Source of the DNA: Rickettsiales bacterium
GTDB taxonomy: Bacteria > Pseudomonadota > Alphaproteobacteria > Rickettsiales > UBA998
Assembly: GCA_019749855.1 (NCBI GenBank)
Contig: JAIEPI010000007.1
Span: forward strand, 1 to 35,076
Direction of reading: 5' to 3'
Length of the DNA: 35,076 nucleotides
The notes below the pieces were generated by a model. The model made no database searches. It was not told the origin of the DNA and saw only the letters and a program-made list of their open reading frames with translations. Each line of letters begins with the position of its first letter. Position 1 is the stretch's first letter. The translations under genes were made by a program, and so were the position numbers. Shown here in pieces: positions 23,388-29,595 of this stretch.

Positions 23388-23567
23388 ATGACTGAAATAA
23401 TCTATCTAAAAGAAAAAGATGTAGCACTACATCTAAATGTATCTGTGAAGAAACTTCAAAAAGACAGGCAACTGCAACAAGGTCTGCCATGCTATAAATT
23501 TGGACGTAGCATTCTCTATAATTCAGACGAAATCAAAAGTTATATGGCATCCCAAAGAGCTTTCTAG
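23388..23567 (+). CDS. Small HTH protein, excisionase/AlpA-like (copy 1)
   Basis: The protein has 59 residues, with AGAAGG ahead of the ATG. The pattern LKEKDVALHLNVSVKKLQKDRQL...GLPCYKFGRSILYNSDEIKSYM is that of the MerR-like winged HTH of excisionases and AlpA-type regulators: helix-turn-helix, then a Lys-Phe/Gly-Arg wing, then a last helix. It is a paralogue of the 65-residue protein at 23724 (same spacing of LxExxVAxxL, VSxxKLxxDR, GLPxxKxGxSxxY). It is the first gene after attL and is probably an excisionase or a directionality factor for the integrase at 31342. Confidence 0.75.
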   Translation: MTEIIYLKEKDVALHLNVSVKKLQKDRQLQQGLPCYKFGRSILYNSDEIKSYMASQRAF

Positions 23568-23683
23568 TTCGAATTCATACTAGAAAATTTAAGACTGGAG
23601 TCGATCTGAATATATTTAAAAAATATAAAGCTTTAATGTCTAAAAAATAGAGAAAATCTGAAATAAAGCGGAATTTGTCTGAC

Positions 23684-23712
23684 TCTCCATACTAAATAAT
23701 AACGTATGGAGA
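23684..23712 (+). promoter_or_regulatory. Hairpin that pairs with the ribosome-binding site of the second HTH gene
   Basis: TCTCCATAC (23684-23692) and GTATGGAGA (23704-23712) are perfect 9-bp arms with an 11-base loop. The right arm contains GGAGA, the only ribosome site 11 bases ahead of the ATG at 23724. In RNA the TCTCC arm would mask it; alternatively it is a protein-binding operator. Confidence 0.55.
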
Positions 23713-23723
23713 TAAACAGAAGC

Positions 23724-23921
23724 ATGGGCTTTACCGCGATATTACTAGATGAGCGTCAAGTCGCTGCTTGTCTACAAATCTCAATTTCAAAACTTCGTGC
23801 TGACCGACGTAACGAGAAAGGATTGCCGTTCATCAAGATCGGCAAATCTGTACGTTATCGTCCGCAGGACATCGAATTATTTTTAAAAAAACATGCCCAC
23901 AAACACAAGGAACAAAAATGA
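23724..23921 (+). CDS. Small HTH protein, excisionase/AlpA-like (copy 2)
   Basis: The protein has 65 residues from ATG 23724 (MGFTAILLDERQ). The ATG at 23706 is less likely because it lies inside an inverted repeat and lacks a ribosome site. The HTH core is LLDERQVAACLQISISKLRADRRNEKGLPFIKIGKSVRYRPQDIELFL, the standard HTH_17/AlpA pattern. The tail HAHKHKEQK is basic. It is directly followed by the HUH-type Rep gene with no gap (stop 23921, ATG 23922), so both are likely co-translated. A role in excision or in controlling replication of the excised element is inferred. Confidence 0.78.
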   Translation: MGFTAILLDERQVAACLQISISKLRADRRNEKGLPFIKIGKSVRYRPQDIELFLKKHAHKHKEQK

Positions 23922-24485
23922 ATGACTACTGCCTATAATTACATGAGATCGCAAAACCGTTCCCTTCAATCTAGATATCTCTTAAACGAATTTCGATCAT
24001 ATATTGAAAACGAATTTCAACCAAATTATTGGGTCACCTGGCAACCAAATATGACAGGTTGGATGATGACTAAGAAAAGATTGGAAAGTCAGTCAGAGAA
24101 AGAGACTATCGATGGAATGAGAGAAATGATGCGAACGTTTCATTACCTGATTGATCGAGAACTTGTCGGACGCAATTTTCATAAGAAGAAAAATCGTCCA
24201 AGACGCACTGATTTCTATGCAATGCCAGAGAAAGTTTTTTCTACTCCTCATTGTCACGGATTCGTGAACATTAAAGAACGACCAGACGATTTTCCTGCCA
24301 TCGCTGAAGCTGCGTGGAAGAAAGTGACGCAGGGGCATGGATCATTAGAGATTGTTCCTGTTATTCTCGGAAGCGTCGATGCCCGCAAAATGGTTTCATA
24401 CTCTTTTAAAACCTACAGAAGTTTCAACTTCTGTGATGACTGGGAAAAAAAGATCATTTTCTCAGGCGACAACATTACGTCTTAG
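23922..24485 (+). CDS. Predicted HUH-type replication/relaxase-like protein
   Basis: The protein has 187 residues. Three features fit rolling-circle Rep motifs: a strand-like YWVTWQPN near residue 36 (motif 1), TPHCHGFVNI with the HUH pattern at H110-C111-H112 (motif 2), and a C-terminal YSFKTYRSF with Y160 and K163 (motif 3, candidate nicking Tyr). The usual HUH spacing of motif 2 to motif 3 (about 45-55 residues) is respected. The gene directly follows the second HTH gene. Family recognition is by motif pattern only; no close family name is offered. If right, it would start rolling-circle replication of the excised island. Confidence 0.6.
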   Translation: MTTAYNYMRSQNRSLQSRYLLNEFRSYIENEFQPNYWVTWQPNMTGWMMTKKRLESQSEKETIDGMREMMRTFHYLIDRELVGRNFHKKKNRPRRTDFYAMPEKVFSTPHCHGFVNIKERPDDFPAIAEAAWKKVTQGHGSLEIVPVILGSVDARKMVSYSFKTYRSFNFCDDWEKKIIFSGDNITS

Positions 24486-25109
24486 TCTAGCGCTTACTAA
24501 GACAGCTTAAACCTCAAGCTCTCCGGAGAGCTTGAGTAGCTTCATCATCGCACATGTTTATGTGCTATCTTTGCAGTAAAATAATACCGATGGCTTCCCT
24601 CGGAACCCTTTTCTGCGAACGAATATTCTATGAACTCGTTTCAAAGTGATTTTGATGTTCCAGTTACGACTGTGAGCAATATTTTGTTATGGATAAAATC
24701 TAGAAAGATACTAAACAATATGCTGCTAAACATACTTAATATTATCAAAAGAATTCATTCTGGTTACTAGATTCCTGTAAGAACAATCATAAATTATTCA
24801 ATTGTGATGCCAATGAATGATAGATTCCAGATAAATATAGTAAATCCAACTGTTCATACGAATAGATGAAAACGGTTTTTATTAAAAGTAACCGATATAT
24901 AATTACATGAAAAAATAATCGCTGTTATCAAATATGCTTAAAAGATCAGTTTTAAGTCTAGATTTGTTTAAACCTTACCGGACTAGAAAGCTTAGATAAG
25001 AATTAGAACTTTCAAGTGATCATATTTGACGTTTTATTATAACTGCCAGTAAAAGTAGAATTAGAATATCATCTGTAATCTAGTGTAGAACGATTCCGAT
25101 ATACGAACC
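24486..25109. other. AT-rich region without a clear gene, with palindromes after the Rep-like gene
   Basis: About 620 bases hold no convincing gene. A perfect 24-base palindrome lies at 24513-24536 (half-site CTCAAGCTCTCC), directly after the Rep-like stop. A second hairpin GCACAT (24550-24555)/ATGTGC (24560-24565) follows. The rest is AT-rich with stop codons in all frames. A 46-codon frame (24630-24770) has no ribosome site. The palindrome could be a terminator or a replication origin for the Rep-like protein. Confidence 0.5.
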
Positions 25110-25331
25110 TCATAGCAGATCATTAAATTGATCGATTGCAGCATTAGGACTTCTCATCCATTCACTTCTAAAGTTATCCATGTTCTTAGTCGCTTGATTT
25201 AGTTTTTCATTGTGAATAGCGATAGCCTGTTTCATACGATGATAAATAATTCGTCCTTCACCAAACGTTTTATCATCAATCAAAGAGTTATTGCTTCCTT
25301 CAACCAAGTCTTCCCAAAGCATCTGATTCAT
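25110..25331 (-). CDS. Small hypothetical protein of the island
   Basis: The protein has 73 residues, beginning MNQMLWEDLVEG, with a long helical middle (KQAIAIHNEKLNQATKNMDNFRSEW) and an acidic/hydrophobic end. AAAGGAATTAATT precedes the ATG, with a somewhat long spacer. It is on the opposite strand to its neighbours and divergent from the Xre regulator. No family is recognised. It could be a small regulator or an immunity or antitoxin factor. The coding call rests on clean codon structure and the upstream purine-rich site. Confidence 0.5.
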   Translation of the reverse strand: MNQMLWEDLVEGSNNSLIDDKTFGEGRIIYHRMKQAIAIHNEKLNQATKNMDNFRSEWMRSPNAAIDQFNDLL

Positions 25332-25422
25332 AATAATTAATTCCTTTGTTTTTGATATTTAAAAAATAGCCAATCATCTCAGCCATTATAATTGCGGCTA
25401 ACATACTTGCAGAGATTTGATG

Positions 25423-25434
25423 AGTCAAACGACT
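25423..25434. promoter_or_regulatory. Candidate controller (C-box-like) operator
   Basis: AGTC (25423-25426) and GACT (25431-25434) are mirror half-sites separated by 4 bases, 15 bases ahead of the regulator ATG. Controller proteins of restriction-modification systems bind paired GACT/AGTC-type boxes near their own start. The half-site orientation differs from the classical C-box, so the call is tentative. Confidence 0.35.
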
Positions 25435-25449
25435 TAGCATGTCTACATA

Positions 25450-25680
25450 ATGCAAGATGATAAAATATTTTCAGTAGCCTTGATTGAAACCCTCAAGCGT
25501 GAGCGTAAGGAACGTGGCTTAAGCCATGAGAAGTTAGCTAAGCTTGCTGGACTCTCTCGTCAGGCAATCGGGGTAATTGAATCAGGTAAAATCAATCCCA
25601 CAATGCAGACTGTCTACAAACTAGTGACTGCAATGGACATGAAGCTTGATGATTTCGTGAAGAGAATGAAAATCGGCTGA
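25450..25680 (+). CDS. Xre-family HTH regulator, controller-protein-like
   Basis: The protein has 76 residues and one Cro/C1-type HTH domain: LKRERKERGLSHEKLAKLAGLSRQAIGVIESGKINPTMQTVYKLV, with the recognition helix in LSRQAIGVIESG. The size, and its position immediately before the m5C methyltransferase and restriction genes, match controller (C) proteins, which delay restriction enzyme synthesis while DNA becomes methylated. It is transcribed in the same direction and ends about 185 bases before the methyltransferase ATG. No strong ribosome site precedes the ATG, which agrees with leaderless translation known for some C genes. A generic repressor of the island is the alternative. Confidence 0.8.
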   Translation: MQDDKIFSVALIETLKRERKERGLSHEKLAKLAGLSRQAIGVIESGKINPTMQTVYKLVTAMDMKLDDFVKRMKIG

Positions 25681-25865
25681 AAGCTAACAAAGCATCCATC
25701 CACAAAACTTTTTAGAACACAAGTTCTTTGTATTTCCTTATCATGATACTTTATTGTCAAATTAGTTATTTCATTGGATTCAACTATACATTGTAAGCAC
25801 TAGCCGAGTTTTTGTTATTATTAAAAGAATAATAAAACCCTGGACATAACAAAATTTATACCTTA

Positions 25866-27362
25866 ATGACAAAGGTCATGAAGTATATTGACCTGTTCGC
25901 TGGATGTGGCGGCTTATCACTGGGACTTGAAAAAGCGGGTTTCGAGTTGGTATGCGCCGTGGAAAAATCCCCGATGGCTGCAGAAACATTTTATCATAAT
26001 TTTATTCGACGAATTCGTTCAGATAGTGAGTGGAAATCATACATCAACAATCCGATTGAAGAGCAATTCAGCCAAAAGCTGATTGTTAATGAAGTTGGTG
26101 AGGTGCTCAAAAATCCCTACATTATGGATAGCTTAGAGAGCGAGGGCATAGACCTTATTGCTGGCGGTCCACCATGTCAGGGATTTTCAATGGCAGGGCG
26201 CAGGGATCCCAATGATATTCGAAATCTTCTGCCGTGGCAGTTTTTAGAAATGGTGGAAAGAATACACCCTAAAGCTGTCTTAATTGAAAATGTGCTAGGT
26301 ATTAAACAAGATTTTAATAAGCATGGAGAAAAAGCCCCGATTGAGCAAATTAAGTCGGCGTTAAGTGACCTTTGGCCAGGATATGTCACACAGTTGATTG
26401 AAGTAAATGCCATGCACTTTGGCGTACCTCAACATAGACCGCGAGTTATGATTCTTGGTTTGCGCTCCGATATTGCAGCTAAGCTAGACATTGTTACGTG
26501 GGAAGGTTTTTGGAAATCCGCTTTTGATATTGACCCGCCAGCAGTGAAGCGGCAACGACCCACTCTTGCACCAGTCGCTACTTTCAAGAAACCGCGCACT
26601 GTTCGTGATGCGCTATGGGATTTCAAAAACGGTAAATACTTAGCTGCGGCGACAGATAAGCGATATGACGATATAGGTGCTGAATATGCCAAACTGATGC
26701 GTGGAGATCGTAGTTGGATGACAGAGGCAATCAGAGGGGATAACTCTGGCAAAACACCATATAACCAGAGCTTCCGAAAGCACGCGGAGCATATTGAAGA
26801 ACGATTCCGCTTATACCAGATTTTCAACCAATATGGTGTACCAGTTAGAATTTTCAACTTGGCTGCGGATGATTCCATAGCATTGGTAGAAAAAAAGCGG
26901 CTGGTTTGCGCTGAGTTAGTCAAAATAAAGCTGCCAGCAAAGGCACCGGATGGGAAAGTTTTAGCCAAAAACATGGATGATTTGTTTGAGAAGGTTATGC
27001 GCCTTACCACAAAGAAGCACAGCCAGCGTCCATTAAAATGGGATATACCATCGCCTACCGTACTTTCATTGCCCGACGATTTTGTTCACCCGATTGAGCC
27101 GCGCACAATGACGGTTCGTGAAATGGCGCGTCTGCAATCATTCCCAGATAGTTTTATATTCAGAGCAAAGGAAACGACTGGAAGTTTACGCCGTAGGTTT
27201 GAAGTGCCACAGTACACGCAAGTAGGCAATGCAGTGCCGCCGCTACTGGCGGAAGCGGTGGGCAATAAAATATCTGAGTTGCTCAATAAAGCTAATAATG
27301 CCATTAAATCTAGCGTCAGAACTCATCGAGTTGAAGGGCAAAAGAAGAAAAAAGCGAGCTAG
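25866..27362 (+). CDS. Type II DNA (cytosine-5-)-methyltransferase
   Basis: The protein has 498 residues from ATG 25866 (MTKVMKYIDLFAGCGG; ATG 25878 is possible). Canonical m5C motifs appear in order: I DLFAGCGGLSLGLEKAGF (~9-26), IV GGPPCQGFSMAGRR with catalytic C104 (~100-113), VI ENVLG (141-145), VIII QHRPRVMILGLR (189-200), and IX-X REMARLQSFPDSF and QVGNAVPPLLAEAV near the C-terminus. It methylates cytosine in a specific site, protecting the host from the adjacent restriction enzyme. The target-recognition domain is the region ~260-410. Stop and the restriction-gene ATG are 4 bases apart, so translation is coupled. Confidence 0.96.
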   Translation: MTKVMKYIDLFAGCGGLSLGLEKAGFELVCAVEKSPMAAETFYHNFIRRIRSDSEWKSYINNPIEEQFSQKLIVNEVGEVLKNPYIMDSLESEGIDLIAGGPPCQGFSMAGRRDPNDIRNLLPWQFLEMVERIHPKAVLIENVLGIKQDFNKHGEKAPIEQIKSALSDLWPGYVTQLIEVNAMHFGVPQHRPRVMILGLRSDIAAKLDIVTWEGFWKSAFDIDPPAVKRQRPTLAPVATFKKPRTVRDALWDFKNGKYLAAATDKRYDDIGAEYAKLMRGDRSWMTEAIRGDNSGKTPYNQSFRKHAEHIEERFRLYQIFNQYGVPVRIFNLAADDSIALVEKKRLVCAELVKIKLPAKAPDGKVLAKNMDDLFEKVMRLTTKKHSQRPLKWDIPSPTVLSLPDDFVHPIEPRTMTVREMARLQSFPDSFIFRAKETTGSLRRRFEVPQYTQVGNAVPPLLAEAVGNKISELLNKANNAIKSSVRTHRVEGQKKKKAS

Positions 27363-27366
27363 CAAA

Positions 27367-28554
27367 ATGCGGGCATTCAACGAACTTGAAGAAAATAATA
27401 TCAAGCTCTTGACCCGCGGAGGCATCGAGATGGCTTTCATCATGCCTACTGCAACAGGGCTGGAAAAGTCCATCATGGATGCGACTACACCATTCCGTCT
27501 TTATCTATATCAACGCGGCATACATGATTACGAAACTCAGACGCAAGGACCTGAGCATAAGCAAACTATCCGCGCTCACATCGTGCAAGATTATGACTTT
27601 ATCCCCAGTCAAGCTTCACTTTACAGACCTGTAACGAAGAAAGGAGATCCTCGTGTCTGGTTCACAGGCTTAAAGAATCATGCGAAGCCAAATGATATTC
27701 TTGGAGTTTTTGCTTGGGGCGGTGAGTTGTATGTACTCAATCTCACACAGCATGATATTGATCGCCTGATGCAGTTTGGCGATAATAGCCCGCTTGTTCA
27801 ACTCATTCGTGACATGAGTAGGGATGCAAACGCCATTTCCCAAGAATTACTTACTAAGATTAAATCCATTGCCGCACGCGGCAGAATTCCTGCCATAGGC
27901 ACTGGAGATACGGCGGTGGGTCGCACGCTGGAAACCTTACTTGGCATTGCCATCAATTCGAACAAAGCTCCTGACTATAAAGGAATTGAGCTGAAATCGT
28001 ATCGAGACAAACGCGGAAACCGAAAAACACTTTTTGCAAAAGTGCCGAACTGGGAATTGAGTAAACTCAAAAGCTCGGCAGAAATTCTAGACCATTTCGG
28101 CTATCAGCGCGGCGAGGATTTTAAGCTTTACTGCACACTTAGCACGCTAAGGGCAAACTCGCAGGGGCTATCGTTAAGGCTTGATGAAAATGATGGTCAT
28201 CTCGTTGAACGCAGCGAAAACGTAAGTATCGGTGATTTTGCAATTTGGCAGCTTGCGGCATTACATTCGGAGTTGAAGAAAAAACACAAAGAAACTTTTT
28301 GGGTGGCGGCAGAGGCAAAAGTCATTGATGGAATCGAGCATTTTTCTTTCAAGAAAGTAGAGCATACTCGCAGTCCTATCGTTTCTCAGTTTGACCTATT
28401 GCTTGCGCAGGGAATCATTACGTTGAATCACCTGATAAAGCGCCGAAGTAATGGACGCGTTTCGGAGAAGGGACCGCTTTTCAGAATCAAGCCAGATAAG
28501 CTCGACTTATTGTTCCCTCCGAGCAAAAGTTATTGCCTAAGCGAGAATGCATAA
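27367..28554 (+). CDS. Type II restriction endonuclease, MvaI/BcnI family
   Basis: The protein has 395 residues from ATG 27367. The upstream-extended frame overlaps the methyltransferase gene and is not preferred. The catalytic core is GTGDTAVGRTLETLLGI...APDYKGIELKSY, a PD-(D/E)xK site with D203, E208 and K210, matching the MvaI/BcnI family, which cuts CC(W/S)GG. MvaI and BcnI are about 240 residues, so the N-terminal ~160 residues here (LEKSIMDATTPFRLYLYQRGIHDYETQTQ) are an extra domain, perhaps for specificity or control. The family is recognised from the core; the recognition sequence is not proven. With the methyltransferase it forms a complete type II system. Confidence 0.88.
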   Translation: MRAFNELEENNIKLLTRGGIEMAFIMPTATGLEKSIMDATTPFRLYLYQRGIHDYETQTQGPEHKQTIRAHIVQDYDFIPSQASLYRPVTKKGDPRVWFTGLKNHAKPNDILGVFAWGGELYVLNLTQHDIDRLMQFGDNSPLVQLIRDMSRDANAISQELLTKIKSIAARGRIPAIGTGDTAVGRTLETLLGIAINSNKAPDYKGIELKSYRDKRGNRKTLFAKVPNWELSKLKSSAEILDHFGYQRGEDFKLYCTLSTLRANSQGLSLRLDENDGHLVERSENVSIGDFAIWQLAALHSELKKKHKETFWVAAEAKVIDGIEHFSFKKVEHTRSPIVSQFDLLLAQGIITLNHLIKRRSNGRVSEKGPLFRIKPDKLDLLFPPSKSYCLSENA

Positions 28555-28555
28555 T

Positions 28556-28580
28556 TGAGTTATAGCTAAAAAGTAACTCA
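28556..28580 (+). terminator. Hairpin after the restriction enzyme gene
   Basis: TGAGTTA (28556-28562) pairs with TAACTCA (28574-28580) around an 11-base loop, 2 bases after the stop. AT-rich DNA follows. It probably ends the methyltransferase-restriction transcript. Confidence 0.5.
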
Positions 28581-28709
28581 TTATAAAACTACATTTTTAT
28601 CATGAATCTAAGTTTCCTGCTGTCTCCGTAACCTTCTGGTTTTCAGGCTAATTTCCTCCTGTTATCTTTTCTCTAGAACACAGATTTTTATAATCAGTCA
28701 GGAGAAAAT

Positions 28710-29291
28710 ATGAGCCTAGGAAAGCAAGCGAAGATTCTTACCCCCGCACAGCAAAAAGCCGTACTCAATTACCTTGAGTCATCGAGACAGCCAGAGCGAA
28801 ACAAGCTTATCTTTCTTCTGTCTGTCAAAGCCGGTCTTCGCAGCAAAGAGATTGCGTCTCTGCAATGGAGTATGGTGACGAATGCGGAAGGGGAAATCCT
28901 AGATCGCATTGCACTGCCAAATTCTGCATCGAAGGGAAAATCTGGACGCATCATCTGGATAAGCCAGGAACTGCAAATAGCTCTTAGAGAGTATCGAGCC
29001 ACATTTGATGAGCAGCCAGACCTAAGCCGCCACATCATATCGACTGAGAGAGCTAGAAAGACATCACCGCAAGTGATCACCAACTGGTTCTGGTCACACT
29101 ATCGCAGACTTGGATTCGAAGGGGCATCAAGTCACTCAGGAAGACGCACTGCGATCACAAGCTGGGCAAAGAAGATTTCAATTGTCGGTGGATCGCTTAG
29201 AGACGTTCAGATGCTTGCCGGTCATACGTCCTTGCAGATGACGCAGCGCTATGTAGAGCATGATTCAGAGGCACAAAGAAGAGTCGTCTAA
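28710..29291 (+). CDS. Tyrosine recombinase, catalytic domain only
   Basis: The protein has 193 residues with GTCAGGAG ahead of the ATG. All catalytic residues are visible: R44 (AGLRSKEI), K75 (SASKGKSG), H142 and R145 (SHSGRRTAI), H172 (LAGHTSLQM) and Y181 (QRYVEHD). The N-terminal arm-binding and core-binding domains found in the 391-residue integrase at 31342 are absent. Proteins of this size resemble FimB/FimE-type invertases and small stand-alone recombinases. It lies between the restriction enzyme and the P-loop ATPase. It may invert or resolve a site within the island rather than integrate it. Both recombinase genes look intact. Confidence 0.85.
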   Translation: MSLGKQAKILTPAQQKAVLNYLESSRQPERNKLIFLLSVKAGLRSKEIASLQWSMVTNAEGEILDRIALPNSASKGKSGRIIWISQELQIALREYRATFDEQPDLSRHIISTERARKTSPQVITNWFWSHYRRLGFEGASSHSGRRTAITSWAKKISIVGGSLRDVQMLAGHTSLQMTQRYVEHDSEAQRRVV

Positions 29292-29595
29292 CTTGTTAGC
29301 TGCGGATACCTGAAAAACGAGTTTTACATACAACAGCAATGAAGAGGCAAATTAACCTTCTTAGGCTTGTCATATTGTTCCATTAAATTACTATCAGGCT
29401 TAATCATGCACAAACTAGCGAAGCTTTATGTATAGAAATTCTCAGCTTAAGAGATTAAGTGATAACGTCTACGTCGAAGGAAGCGCAAATGAAGAGAATT
29501 CTAGCCAATACAACCACGAGCTTGGCAAAGAAATTTAATATGCAATGGAATACATCAAACATGAAGCCGGCAGGCTCATTTAGGAGCTGGAAGAA
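29292..29595. other. Region before the P-loop ATPase, with in-frame remnants
   Basis: No complete gene is seen. A frame from ATG 29428 to TAA 29538 (36 codons, MYRNSQLKRLSDNVYVEGS...) and a second short stretch (YAMEYIKHEAGRLI) are in the same reading frame as the ATPase, separated by two stops. This may be a degraded upstream gene or N-terminal extension, or a leader peptide. AGGAG at 29581-29585 is the ribosome site of the ATPase. Confidence 0.4.

Noticed and set aside
24630..24770. 46-codon frame in the AT-rich island gap
   Set aside because: No ribosome site, no recognisable pattern, and AT-rich DNA gives such frames by chance.
27229..27366. Upstream start of the restriction enzyme within the methyltransferase gene
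   Set aside because: The extra residues are an out-of-frame reading of conserved methyltransferase DNA; ATG 27367 is 4 bases after the methyltransferase stop.
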